This document shows, piece by piece, positions 11,363 through 24,025 of a stretch of DNA of 64,000 nucleotides. This stretch comes from Congeria kusceri (Eukaryota; Mollusca; Bivalvia; Myida; Dreissenidae): positions 85,995,951-86,059,950 of the forward strand of contig CM051027.1 in assembly GCA_027627225.1 (NCBI GenBank). The letters run 5' to 3'. The notes beneath the pieces are model-generated. The model made no database searches. It saw only the letters and a list, made by a program, of their open reading frames with translations, and had not been told where the DNA came from. Every line of letters starts with the position of its first letter. Position 1 is the stretch's first letter. Made by a program: the position numbers and the translations under genes.

Positions 11363-13101
11363 ATGCAAGCGCTTTTTAGCGCCAGCGGTTTTAAAGCAGT
11401 CATAGAAGATTGGCACCACAATGACATTGTCGCAACATATCTAAAAGTAATTCTACCAGCACTGGCTGAGTGTTCAAATAAGCTTTATGCGGATCACCTA
11501 CCTGGAGGGAAATGGACAGGGGCTACAGATGAAATGAGGAAAAGGGCCAAGTCCGCTCAGAAGAACAACAAGTTTGCAGAATCTGTGTTTGGGTACCTGG
11601 ACAATTTACTCCACAAGAAACCCAATATCAGTGTTCTAGCTTCAGAAGCATATATAATGTTTACTTCAAACAAAACCAGCAAATGGATTGAGAGTAAATC
11701 TGAGGAAGAAAAACAAATTCTTGTACACGAGGCCATGAGAGACAGTTTTCATGTGAAAGAACAATTCAAAAAAAGGCATACTGAAATTCAGAAAAAGATA
11801 CGAGACAGGATGATAGAACGAGCAAAATTGGCTGCTGACAAAGAAGCACGGAGATTGCAGAAACTGACAAACTTTACAGATGATATTATCTATTTCGGTC
11901 TGTGGCAAACAGAATCAGAAGTTGACAGTGCTCTTATTAGAATCTCAAACAAAACTGAACAAATAAAAGCATTAAAATCACAATTAAACTTCCGGCGTTT
12001 TGTATTACAACAAAGTCCAGACAACCTGAAAGACGTGTACAAATTCTCCATAAATGAAGAAGGGAAAAATAGGAAATTGGACGTTGAGGAACTAATATGT
12101 TTCGCCAAAAAGTTTATTCAGCATGCCCATACATTGGATGCCAGCAAGGAGAAAGACACACGAAAATGCTTGTTAACGGGTAAATGCGTTGAGCATAAAT
12201 TTGTCTCAAACGGAAAAGAAGCATGGTGGAAGGGTAGAGTGATATCACAGGTAAAATAGGAGGCAAACTTACAACTAACATGATATTATTAAATGCATGC
12301 CTGTGGCTTATATGGAAATATCAGTGATTTAAAACTGGTAATTCACTGTTTCAAACAGTGAAAAATATCAGTGGAAATTATCAATAATTTTCACTGTTTT
12401 GTTGTGAAATGACGTCGTTTTTTAACGTCATGACGTTATTATTCCTGCGAAATTCTCCAATTTAAACCTTTTAAAATGTAAACAAACGGTGGATAAATCA
12501 TTAAATAAAAAAAATTAATTGATTTTGTATGATTATTGATTTTAATTCACTCTTGATCATAGAAAATAAAAATTTTCACTTGTGGCTGCGCCACTCGTGA
12601 AAATATTAATATCTCTGATCACTCGTGAGTTAAAATTGATTATTTACCGAAACCAACAAATATCCTCTATATGCTGTATTGTTTATGAATCTATATTTTG
12701 TGTGACATTATTTTATTATCATACACACCTTATGATATAAAATATCTTAGCATTTTACATAACGTATATTCATATTTTAATAGTATTGTTGTGTCTTGTG
12801 GTGCATTCAATTTTACTTACAATTACTAACATTCACTAACAAATGTTCAAAGAACTTATTTTACATAGAAAAAATAAGAACACATGTTTTAATTTAGTTA
12901 TATTAATGGTAAAACTACCCATTGAGTCTATTCCATAGTGTGATTGACTTAAATTAAACGTCCTTAACACAGCCATTTCGTTTTCAGGTCCCAGGCTACC
13001 CAGAGTGGCACAATATCATGTACCAAAACGACAGCGCCGTTTACTGGTACCAGCTTCTAAAGGATTATGAGAAAGGGGATCTGAGGTTGCTTGTACAATA
13101 A
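11363..13101 (+). CDS. Truncated relative of the Tudor-fused transposase, 333 aa, two exons
   Basis: Exon 1 is 11363-12250 and exon 2 is 12988-13101. The donor is CAG|GTAAAA, the acceptor TTTTCAG|GTC, phase 0, with the stop TAA overlapped by AATAAA and a second AATAAA at 13107-13112. The product aligns with the last third of the protein at 4849-8261: DHLPGG (residues 44-49), KNNKFAESVFGYLD, KPNIS, SNKTSKW, a charged coiled coil, GLWQTE, and a C-terminal Tudor repeat (VEHKF, WWKGRVISQVPGYPEW, MYQND, VYWYQLLKDYEKGDL). The last part is strikingly close to SPIN1 repeat II. F280, W289, Y308 and Y315 occupy its aromatic-cage positions. The intron splits the Tudor domain after VISQ exactly as in the other gene, so the copy arose by DNA duplication and not retrotransposition. 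No catalytic core is present. ATG 11363 sits where homology begins; an acceptor-like CTTTTTAG lies at 11370-11377, so upstream exons remain possible. Confidence 0.85.
12311..12650. repeat. Foldback repeat in the intron of the truncated Tudor gene
   Basis: TTTCACTTGTGGCTGCGCCACTCGTGAAA-type dyads (about 12573-12604) and matching TCACTGTTT/AAACAGTGA arms near 12344-12362 give a MITE-like palindromic stretch. It accounts for much of the intron. Confidence 0.45.
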
Positions 13102-14175
13102 AAGTAAATAAAATTGTTATGGAAGTTAATAATTTTGTTCAAGATATGCTCAACAGTTCGGTTCTTGATTACTTTATGATTGTGATATTTTTGACACATA
13201 CATTTCCGTATTTTTTAATTTTCAAAACCCTCTAACTTTGTCAAAAGTCAACAGATTTTAATAAAATAAAAACCATAGGTTATGTCTTTTTCAGAGCTTT
13301 CCAACGATATATATAACTCTATACCTGGATGGAAATCATTTTTTGGTCTAACATCATTATTATTGGTATGATGACGATGATGAGGAGGAGAAGGAGGAGG
13401 ATGAAATGCAAATTGGACCCTTTCAAAAAAAAAAAAAAAAAAAAAATTACGCAACGCTTTCCGTAGCCCAAGGCAGCCATTCTTCTTAATCTTAACCGCC
13501 AACACTGGCGAACCGTAGTCTATACACTCTAGGACCGAGTAACCATTTTGCCGCCAATTTGCCGAATCGGTACGTATGGAGCCGAGTAGTTACGAATGAC
13601 CACAGAGCGGAAATTGAAAAATATATTCTCGCTAACAGACCGTTAAAAATCGGAAAAAAATCAATATAAATCATGTTTTACAATTTATTTATGAAGTAGA
13701 CAGTCAAAAATACAAACATATTTCCATTTTCATCATTTATTTAATCTCTAACCAATGTCTGCCTAAATCCGTTAGGGTATATGTCGTCATATATATAAAG
13801 GCTTTTTTGGGGGTCACGTAATTTCAGGGGAAAAAAGGAATATTGAGAAATTCATGCAATTATGAATTGAGAAAGACACATAGAAGTATATTAAATCGGA
13901 ACTGAAGCAAAAAATCGAAGGACAAACTAAGTCTGCGGACCTAAATATTAGGCAGACCAAATCTTGTCTGCCTAAGTCACGAGTCTGCTTAAGTCTTAAA
14001 AATATATACTTCATGTCTGCCTAAAGATTATGACATATATATATATATATATATATGTTATTATATATATGTTTTTTTTTGTTATTGGACAAATTATAAA
14101 TGAATCAAACTTGTAACAGTGTGTTTTATATTTTAAAGGAGCATACCGACGGTATTTCGCATGCATATAAACATA
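13102..14175. repeat. Simple repeats downstream of the Tudor gene; no further gene
   Basis: The stretch holds a GA/GAT-rich tract at 13368-13402 and a poly(A) run at about 13426-13447, possibly a retroposon tail. An (AT)n microsatellite lies at about 14036-14060. No gene is supported. Confidence 0.6.
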
Positions 14176-14970
14176 CTGTGGAATCATTTAATTTCGTTGA
14201 CATGAAATTTCGTGGATTCGTAAAATCGTGCATATTCGTTGGATCTTAAATTCGTGGATTTTGATTTTTTGGCCAAAACCTAAAAAAAATACTGTATCTA
14301 TGTGCTTTTTGTTTATTCTAACAACCCTTGCGCTCAGTTGACATCTGCTTAAACAACAACGTGTCAATTACCCGCATTGTCCGTATCTTATCGTCTCAAT
14401 CTCGCGATAACGTGGTCCTTAATGTAATAACACCATACCAATTAGCGGGATTAAACATAGGTGCAATATACCAGTATCGGAATAAACAGTTCAATTAATA
14501 GTGGTACCCATAGTGTCTTGTATAATTGTAATAAAACAGTGTGTCCTATTAATGGCAGTTTGACACGAAGCCAGTTAAGCGCATGAAAATTAACAAGTTA
14601 CAAACTGCGAATATCGATACGTGCGTGATAATTGAGCAATCTATACCTTTCAGTTATTCTGTCAGTATTATCTGTTCTTTCAAGAAGGAAACATCATACA
14701 ATTATTTATTTTTTCAAACATAGTCAAGTATAATTTAACATCATGTCAGTATTCAAAGTAAATAATTATCAAGGGAGGTAACACAATCACCCAAACATGA
14801 GTCAAAAGTAGTTGCGCCCCTTTAGTCTGACGTCACAGTAGTGCAGATACTAATAATTTTGGATATAAGACTTCGGACATAAACGTTCGTTGTACATTTG
14901 AGTTCGTGGTTGAGCTGACCCACGAAAATCCACGAAAATTAGTGTCCGACGAATGATAATGGTTTTACAG
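14176..14970. mobile_element. TA-flanked inverted-repeat element (Tc1/mariner-type MITE)
   Basis: It begins CTGTGGAATCATT and ends AATGGTTTTACAG, with TA on both sides (14174-14175 and 14971-14972). Both ends share TTCGTGGATT-type motifs just inside. At 795 bp and without an ORF it is non-autonomous. A related fragment occurs at 35525-35650. Confidence 0.7.
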
Positions 14971-15011
14971 TATATTAAAACAAGACAATTTCTTGTTTTC
15001 CAATTATTTAC

Positions 15012-15400
15012 AATATATTGATGGAATCATTAAGAAAAAAGTACAAACAAAGACAATAATTTTGGGAGAAATGGTTCCAGTAAGATTCGAACTTGCACCT
15101 ACAAATTCACGTTCTTTTTTCTCCCACGCTATACAAAGTTTATTAAGGGTGTCCACGCCCGTAACGGTACATTCATTCATGCTGATTTTACTACTACTAC
15201 AAATTTTCATTTGTCCGCAAAAGTTTCACCGGTGACCACTGTTTATTTGATAAAATAATGTTTGTTTGCTACATGTTTACAGAAACAAAACTATTGAATT
15301 TAACATTGCTTCAATAGTAATTCTCTGTAAATGAAGTTTATTTTACTAAACGTTATTGTCCATACACCCCTTTTTAAACGTTTCGTTGGCTACACTTTTG
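15012..15400 (-). repeat. Dispersed repeat with tRNA-like box, copy 1
   Basis: This copy starts ATATTGATGGAATCATTAAG and contains AAGATTCGAACTTGCACC, a box B/T-arm-like sequence in inverse orientation. It continues to TACACCCCTTT. A diverged copy with the same order of landmarks is at 39656-40005. It is probably a SINE. Confidence 0.5.
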
Positions 15401-15429
15401 TTTTGTGACACAAGAAACCCTACTGTTTT

Positions 15430-17349
15430 TAGCTCACCTGAGCACTAAGTGCTCATGGTGAGCTTTTGTGATCGCCCGTCGTCAACTTTTCATTCAGATG
15501 ACATCTCCTCCTTAACCACTTGGCAGATCTTTACCAAACTTCACAGGAATGATCATTGGGAGACCCTCTTTCAAATTTGTTCAAATCGTTATGGTCCGCT
15601 GCATATGTAGGTCATCAGAGCTAAAAATATATTTAAAAAGTGTAAACTAAAAAAAAATTTCTTTTCTCAAACCGCAAGGCCCAGAGGTTTCATATTTGGT
15701 ATGTAACATCCTATAGTCGTCCTCTTCAAAGATTGTTCAAATTATGCCCCTGGGGTCAAAACTGGCCATGCCCCGGGGGTCACATGGTTTATATAGCATA
15801 TATAGCAAAATGACTTTAAAAATCTTCTCCTCTGAAACCACAAGGCCCAGAGGTTTTATATTTGATATGTAACATATTGTAGTGGTCCTCTCCAAGGATT
15901 GTTCAAATTATGCCCCTGGGGTAAAAACTGGCCACGCCCTGGGGGTCACATGGTTTATATAGAATATATAGCAAAATGACTTTAAAAATCTTCTCCTCTG
16001 AAACCACAAGGCCCAGAGGTTTCATATTTGATATGTAACATCCTATAGTGGTCCTCTACAAAGACTGTTCAAATAATGCCCCTGGGGTCAAAACTGGCCA
16101 CGCACCGGGGTCACATGGTTTATATTGAATATATAGCAAAATGACTTGAGAAAAAAATCTTCTCTGAAACCGCAAGGCCCAGAGGTTTCATATTTGGTTT
16201 GTAACATCCTTTAGTGGTCCTTTAAAAAGTTTGTTCAAATTATGCCCCTGGGGTCAAAACTGGCCACGCCCGGGGGTCACATGTTTTATATGGAATAAAT
16301 AGCAAAATGACCTTAAAAATCTTCTCCACTGAAACCACAAGGCCCAGAGGTTTCATATTTGGTATGTAACATCCTATAGTGGTCCTCTACAAAGATTGTT
16401 CAAATTATGCCCCTGGGGTCAAAACTGGCCACGCCCTGGGGGACACATGGTTTATATAGACTTAAAAACCAAAATGTCTTTAAAAATCTTCTCTGAAACC
16501 CCAAGGCCCTGAGTATCATATTTGGTATGTAACATCCTATAGTGGTCCTCTACAAATGTTGTTCAAATTATGCCCCTAGGGTCAAAACTGGCCACGCCCC
16601 GGGGATCACATGATTTATATACACTTAAATAGCAAAATGACTTTTAAAATCTTCTCCTCAGAAACCGCAAGGCCCAGATGTTTCTTATTTGGTATGAAAC
16701 ATCATATAGTGGTCCTCTACGAAGATTGTTCAAATTATGCTCCGGAGATCAAAACTGGCCACGCCCTGGGGGTCACATGGTTTATATAAACGTAAATAGC
16801 AAAATGTCTTTAAAAATCTTCAACTGAAACTGCAAGGCCCAGAGGTTTCGTATTTGGTATCGAACATCCTTTAGTGGTCCTCTACAAAGATTGTTCAAAT
16901 TATGTCCCATGGGTCAAAACTGACCACACCCCAGGGGTCACATGGGTTGTATAAACTTATATAGCAAAATAACTTTAAAATTCTAATCCTCTGAAACCGC
17001 AAGGCCTAGAGGTTTCATATTTGGTATGTATATGTGGTCCTCTACAAATTTTGTTCAAATTATGCCCCTGGGGTCAAAACTGGTCACGCCCAGGGGGTCA
17101 CATGGTTTATATAGACTTAAATAGCAAAATGACTTTAAAAATCCTCTCCTCTGAAAGGCAAGGCCCACAGCTTTCCTATCTGTACTATGTAACATTGCAT
17201 AGTGGTCCTCTCCGAAGACCAGAGGTTTGTTAAGATTGTTCAAATTATGCCCCTGGGATAAAAAAAAAGCCACACCTTGGAGATGCAAATTCTAATTGGG
17301 TTACAAGGTCACAGGTGAGCATCCTAGGGCCCTCAGGGCCCTCTTGTTT
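15430..17349 (+). repeat. Satellite-bearing element, about ten copies of a 166 bp unit
   Basis: It opens with TAGCTCACCTGAGCAC plus a GTGCTCATGGTGAGC hairpin arm. It then runs about ten tandem units of about 166 bp (landmark CCAGAGGTTT at 15681, 15847, 16013, 16179 and 16344). It closes with GGTGAGC and the hairpin GGGCCCTCAGGGCCC followed by TCTTGTTTT. Small open frames inside are repeat by-products. Confidence 0.8.
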
Positions 17350-17578
17350 TTAAATATTCTTTTGTTTCATAAGAGGAGTATACTTGTATGGTATTGTATG
17401 TGAGTATTGTGTGCTGTTTGAATCTATAGCCAGTGATGAGGATAGGTGAAATACATGAAAAAACTAATAAGTTACATATTTGTCAAGTTTTAAATTGATA
17501 TCGACAGTTCAATCTACATTCCTTATTTTTTAAATTACCACAGATGCCTAATATCTTTTAAAAATGATATTACTTGTT

Positions 17579-19050
17579 AGCATACCTGAGCACGAAGTGC
17601 TCGGTCGTGCTCGGTGAGCTATTGGTATAGAGGACCTCTCCTGCGTCGTCCGTTGTCCGTATGCAGTCAACAGTTGGGTTTGTATTCACGCTGGAGACTT
17701 CCTTTTTTATCCAATCTTAACCAAACTTGCACAGTTTGTGTATGACCATAAAATATAGGTTGTGATTGTTATTGGGTCAGATCACACCAGTAACACTAGA
17801 GTTATGGCCCCTTTTTCATGCAAAAAAAGTGCAAAATGCCTTTTTCCACCATATAGACTTTTATTTTCCATCCAATCTTAACCAAACTTTCGCAGTTTGT
17901 GTATGACCATCAGATCTCAGCAGACACCAAAAATGGGCCAGATCGTGTTTCAAACACGAGTTATTGCGGTTTGTTTTTTTTTTAAATATATACAAAAATG
18001 GACATTATTCAGGATAGAGACTTCCAATCTTGCACAGTTTGTCTATTGCCATGAGTTTACAGTTAAAGTCAAATATAAGCAAGATCAGACCAGAAACACC
18101 GGAGTTATTGCCCTTTGTGAAAAAAATATGCAAATATGGAAAAATGGACATTATTCAGGATAGAGACTTCATTTTTTATCCAATCTTCACCAATCTTGCA
18201 CAGTTTGTATATGACAATAAGATTACAGGTGAAGTCAAATATAAGCTAAATCGGGCCAGAAACACCAGATTTATTGCCCTTTGTGTGTGAAAATAATACA
18301 CAAAATTGGACATTATTCATGATAGAGACTGCATTGTTCATCCAATCTGCACCAATTGTGCACAGTTTGTCGATGAACGTAAAACTACAGTTGAAGTCGA
18401 ATATAAGCATGATCGGGCCAGAAACACTGGAGTTATTGCCCCTTGTGTTTGGAAAAAAAACATCAACAAGCTATCAATGATTGGCTTGCACACACGATTT
18501 TTTATTCAATGTTGACCAAACTTACACAGTTTGCGTGTGACCATAAAAAATTATAAAATTTGATTTCCAACAGTTGCGAACCTTGCATGCAGTTATTTGT
18601 ACATGCAATATTGATGGCTTCAGAGTCTGCATTAACATCATTTATCATCATTGGACAGAAAATTATAAGAGAAAAAGCAAAACTTGACCTTATAGCACAG
18701 CCATTGCAATTATCGCATTGCAACTAGTTCTCCAAAATCGTCTCAAAAAAGACATCAAAATCTACTGCTTCTGCATTTTCCAGAATTGTCACTGACTTGA
18801 TGAAAAAGGGTCAGGTAAGAATATCAAGAAATATGATTTGAGAACCATTAGCAAAAACACCGCAAATCCAGTACCCAACTCGTAATTTAGTAATTTAGAT
18901 TGCACAAATCGATGTTTTAAATCAAATTGGATCCTATCCCCCTTTGCATATTGTTCAGATACCTAATTGTCAAACCTGTCACAACAGTATGGTTTTCATC
19001 TGTACCAGTTCTGAGGTGAGCGCTTTGGGCCATCATGGCCCTCTTGTTTT
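17579..19050 (+). repeat. Satellite-bearing element, about 150 bp unit
   Basis: The start has CCTGAGCACGAAGTGCTC. Several units carry CACAGTTTGT.TATGACCAT and GAGTTATTGCCC. The end is GGTGAGC, then the hairpin GGGCCATCATGGCCC followed by TCTTGTTTT. A close relative occupies 37417-38785. Confidence 0.75.
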
Positions 19051-21181
19051 ATGATAATATATTTCCAGAAATGTACTGAAGTAAGATTTCAATTTTACTG
19101 TTAATATCTCTTAACATTTATATAAAAATAAATGTCACACAATTTTATTATTTCTTCAACTTCTTAAGTATGCATCTGATGACGACAATAAGACTTCATA
19201 AATACTGGGCAAAATGTAACATATGTTTCTTTGGTGGTTCATTGCATGTGTATGAATGAGGAGTTCATGCAGATTTGTATACCATGTGTTTTTATGGGAC
19301 AGTTTTGTTTTGACATGTTGAAAAGAGATGAATGTAAGAAAAGTGAACTTTATTTACACCAATTTAGTAAATGTATGATGAACATATGACCGTCCAACGA
19401 TGATGAATAACAATTTCACAGATCATCTACTTTTAGTTTACAAAAATAACATTTAAAAGGCACATTTCCAATCCCATTTTGGTCCTCAAAAAATGGAGAA
19501 AAACAAACAGCGAGAACAATAAGTGATATGCATTGGTGTTGTACATAAGTTTCTTCTAAATATAAGACATGTGTTCAATGCTATCGTTAATAATTAAAGT
19601 TCAAACTTGTATGCATCTTATGTTGAGTACCAGGTGCTCGATTAGAAGTGTATTAGGTACAATAATTGTTGTATGAAATTTTCATGGTTCAACTGCACCA
19701 CAGTTGCTGTAAAATTGCTTAAAAGTTTGTATTGCCTAAAGATCTTAATTTCTGTGACTTTCAAATCATGCTTTACAAGATAGCCTGTAAAAGCATGTGT
19801 ATTTATTAATGTATTTATTCATTTTAACAATATTCATTTTAATAATTATACTATTAATTTCAGCAATTTTTCAGATTAAGGGTTAGCAATTTTTTTAGCC
19901 GTAAATCTTGCTCTAGCCTTTCTGTCATGCTGTTTTGTTGAGAAATACTTTATTTTTATCATCACAAACATTTTTCAAGAGTATCATGTGCATTTTTATA
20001 TAATGCCAGTATGATATTTTACAGAATATAATAAGCAAATAACTTGTATCAAAGCAGTATTTAGCAATATTTGCTGACATAAAAACAAATTTGAGTAATA
20101 ATTAGGAAATAATTGTATGTGAAATTAAATTCATTAATCAATGTTTAAAATGTGATCAGAATAATAAAAAAAGAGTACTACTGCTACTTCTGACCTCAAA
20201 ATACAATATGAATGTGTTTGTTAATACAATTTACAAATTATTTCAGATCAATTTCAAATTAGAAATGAATAGTTGAGAAAAATATGTAGAACAAACATTG
20301 GTAGAATATAATTAATCAAAAAGTTACTAGTGTATTTCAAAAGAAAAATATTGAAAAGCAAAAACAAATCTCACACAATTACAAGAAATATGCGGACATT
20401 CTGCTTCTGTTAGCAGACACAATATTTCCTCATATCCAGCTAAGGGACCTGGGAGTTGCACTTCTTGTGAAGGTTGTCTCCCTTGGTCATCATAGGCTAC
20501 ACCTCAGTAGTTGGATAAATATCAGTGGAACTTTGAAGGGAGGTCCAAGAATGTTGTCCCTATAGCTACTGTTTAGTTGATACTGGGATAGTCTGCTGTG
20601 TGATTTGAAACTATAAAAAATACATTTTAGAAAATGTTAGTACTTCTATAGTCTGCTGTGTGATACAAAAGCTATTAGAAAATGATAAAAACTGTATATT
20701 TAAAATTGCTGGTCAGGAAATGTACAAAATGTAACAAGTGAATTAAAAGTCCCAGTTTGTATTTCCTATGGTCAGTTGTTGGAGAGTACTCTTTAAAACA
20801 TGTACAATGTTTTATTGCCAATAACGAAAAAAGGCATTGATTTGCACTACAGTAATTATTACCCAGTGCTATAGAGCCTATTCCCTTTGATCTTTGTATT
20901 TTGTTGAAGTAAAAGATAAATATTCCTGAATATTTATTTACTTTTTGTGTACATGTAACAAAAACTTATTTGCAAAGAGCGTGTAATTTGCAATTTGATG
21001 CTCGTCTATATTATTTTTAATTTTTAAATGTTCACATTAATAATTTGAACATTATTTGCATTATTTGAGCAACATGTAGTTTATTTTCTGAGCTTTAGCG
21101 TGCCAGTACAATATGTACTATAGAATGAATAATCATGCTTTTGACTGTTGGGGGATGTGGATATTTTTTGCAATGGAATTT
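19051..21181. other. AT-rich stretch without recognised gene or array
   Basis: I saw no tandem array and no inverted-repeat element here. On the minus strand about 20370-20500 stays open for some 44 codons (VAYDDQGRQPSQEV...). It has no clear splice sites and I do not count it as an exon. Confidence 0.4.
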
Positions 21182-23434
21182 TTAGCTTGACTATCCGAAG
21201 AATAGGTGAGCTATCCTACTACCCGCGGCATCGGCATCAGCGTCCGCGTCTGAATTGGTTGAAGTTTTTATTCAAAAGTCTTGTAACTTCAAAAAAACTA
21301 CATAAGTTATTCACTTGAAACTTGGAATATACCTTTGTCATTAACTCCAGTATCAAGGGCAACATTCCCCATAACTCGGTTTTGTATTTTAACAGTGTTA
21401 TGCCCCCGGCACCTTGATGCGGGAGGCATATAGTGATCGTCCTGTCCTTCCGTCTGTCCGTCCGTCCTTCCGTCCGTGACAAGATTAAGTAGATTTTACC
21501 GTATCGTCTAGAGCCAACACTGCTTACAACAACACTTGGATACTTACACAGTTGCTGCTTATGACTATTCCCTATCCACCCATATCACCCAACCTCACTT
21601 TGACCTTGACCTTGACCAAATTTGGACTTAGAACAATTCAAAAGTGCCATTTCTTGGTTAACTAGATTTTACCATTTCGTCTAGCACCAACACTGCTTAC
21701 TACAACATTTGGTTATTTACACAGTTGTTACTTATGACTTTTTCCAATCCAACCATATTACCCGACCTCACTTTGACCTTGACCTTGACCTAATTTGGAC
21801 TTAAAATAATTCAAAAGTGCCATTTATTGGTTAACTAGATTTTACTGTTTCGTCTAGCACCAGCCCCGCTTACTACAACACTTGGATACTTACATAGTTG
21901 TCGCTTATGACCATCCCCAATCCAACCATATCACACAATCTCACTTTGATCTTGACCTTGAACTAATTTGGACTTATAATAATTTATAAGTGCCATTTCT
22001 TGGTTAACTAGATTTTACCGTTTCGTCTGGCACCAACACCGCTTACTACAATACTTGGATATTTACACAGTTTTTACTTATGACCGTTCCCAAGCCACCC
22101 ATATCACCCAACCTCACTTTAACCTTAACTTTGACCTATTTTGTACTAAGAAATGGGGTACCCAGCACCAACCGGGGGCATGTGTGTTGATCAAACACAG
22201 AATCTTGTTCACTTAAATTTTCTGGTTAAAGTTTATATTAAAAGATTTATAACTTCAAAACTACATAAGTTATTCACTTGAAACTTGGAATATACCTTTG
22301 TCATCAACTCCAGTATCAGGGGCAACATTCCCCATAACTTTGTTTTGTAGTTTGACAAAGTTATGCCCCTTTTCCACTTAGATTTTCTGGTTAGAGTCTA
22401 CATTCAAAAGTTTTGTTACTTTAAAACTACATAAGTTATTCACTTGAAACTTGGAATATACCTTTGTCATCAACTCCAGTATCAGGGGCAACATTCCCCT
22501 TATCTCTGTTTTGTATTTGGACAGTTATGCCCCTTTTTTACATAGTTTTTCTGGTTAAATTTTATATGCAGAAGATTTGTAACTTCACAACTACATAAAT
22601 TATTCACTTGAAACTTGGAATATACCTTGGTCATCAACTCCAGTATCGGGGTGAAGATTCCCCGTGTACTTGAAATTTGGAATATACCTTTGTCATCAAC
22701 TCCAGTATCAGAGGCAACATTCCCTATAAGTCTGTTGTGTATTTTAACAGAGTAATGCCACTTTTTCACATAGATTTTCTGGTTAACGTTTATATTCAGA
22801 AGTTTTTTACTGCAAAACTACATACATTTTTAACATAGAACTTGGAAAATACCCTTGCCATCAACTCCTATCAGGGGCATCATTTCCTATAACTGTGTTT
22901 TGTATTTTGACAGAGTTATGCCCCCTTTTCGCATAGATTTTCTGGTTTAAATATTATATTCAAAAGTTTTATAACTTTAAAACTACACAAGATATTCACC
23001 TGAAACTTGGAAAGCATCTTTGTCATCAACAGCAGTATCAAGGGTAACATTCCCCATAACTCTGTTTTGTATTTTGACAGAGTTACTCCCATTTTTTACA
23101 TAGATTTTCTGGTTAAAGTTTATGTTCAGAAGTCTTATACCTTGAAAACTACATAGGTTATTCACTTGAAACTTTGAATATACCTTTGCCATCTACTCCA
23201 GCATCAGTTTCAACAGTACCCATAACTTTTGTATTTTTTTTGAGTTTTTGTTCCAAAGTCTTAAAATTTATGAACTATAGGTTTTCACTGGAAACTTGGA
23301 ATAATTTGATGAAATAATTGCCATAACCCGGTTTTGTATTTCAACAAATGTATGCCCCTACCACTTTCCTAAATATGTACCGACTGAAATACTTCGAATA
23401 GTCGAGTGCGCTGTCCTCTGACAGCTCCTGTCAT
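21182..23434 (+). repeat. Satellite-bearing element, about 160 bp unit, with a nested insertion
   Basis: It starts TAGCTTGACTATCCGAAG and ends with TTCGAATAGTCGAG, an inverted pair, then the hairpin GCTGTCCTCTGACAGC. Units carry GGAATATACCTTTGTCATC at about 21325, 22288, 22455, 22617 and 22678. The array is interrupted at 21410-22195 by another element. Confidence 0.75.
21410..22195 (+). repeat. Nested satellite element, about 175 bp unit x4
   Basis: It begins TTATGCCCCCGGCACC...GATGCGGGAGGCATATAG and a GTCCGTCCGTCC tract. It has four units with CGTCTAGCACCAACAC (about 21504, 21679, 21852 and 22024), and ends CCGGGGGCATGTGTG...AATCTTGTT. It splits a TTATGCCCCTTTTTCAC unit of the host array. 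A relative is at 54500-55140. Confidence 0.7.
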
Positions 23435-24025
23435 TGAAAGTGTAATTATACCAGGATAATACAGTTCAGTAGGACAATAAATAAAAGGAGCATAAAATAA
23501 TTCTCGCTCGCAGATGCCTTGATTAATATTCTGTTTAAGATGGGTTTGTTTTTTTAATCCAATATTGTTAAAAACATCAGGAAATGGTGCTGATGCTGAG
23601 TGTTACAAAATCCTTGCCAAATTTAATAAAACAACTAATTATCAACATATTGGACCATGTTTGTACGGGCCAAAATAATATTGGAGATGTGTCTTAAAAA
23701 AATAATAACTTTATAAACTGCAAGTAGATGATCTGTGAAATTTTATTTGCTGTTGTTCGGAAGTCACATGCTTATTCTATATTTACTAATTTGTTGTAAA
23801 TTTCACTATATATTCATTTCTTTTCTAACACATACAAAGCGGAATAGTTCTATTACTACCTCATGGTATAGGAATTTGCATTATTTCTCGTTCATTCACT
23901 TTGCAGTAAACTGTTGATTAAACATGATGTCTACATAAAGCTCGAGTATTTAATGAAATGTTGTAGTTTTCAAATACATACATGTGCAGTTAAAGAAATT
24001 ATTTTATAATTTGGTGGCATTTTTA

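Noticed and set aside
13560..13620. ACCACAGAGCGG as a terminus of a second element around the truncated Tudor gene
   Set aside because: It resembles CACAGAGTA only in part, points the wrong way, and has no partner or target duplication near the gene.
15430..17349. Regular repeats as a CRISPR array
   Set aside because: Units of about 166 bp diverge throughout with no constant repeat/variable spacer pattern, and the genome is eukaryotic.
20370..20500. Possible exon VAYDDQGRQPSQEV... on the minus strand
   Set aside because: Open for only about 44 codons, with no convincing donor, acceptor or recognised family.
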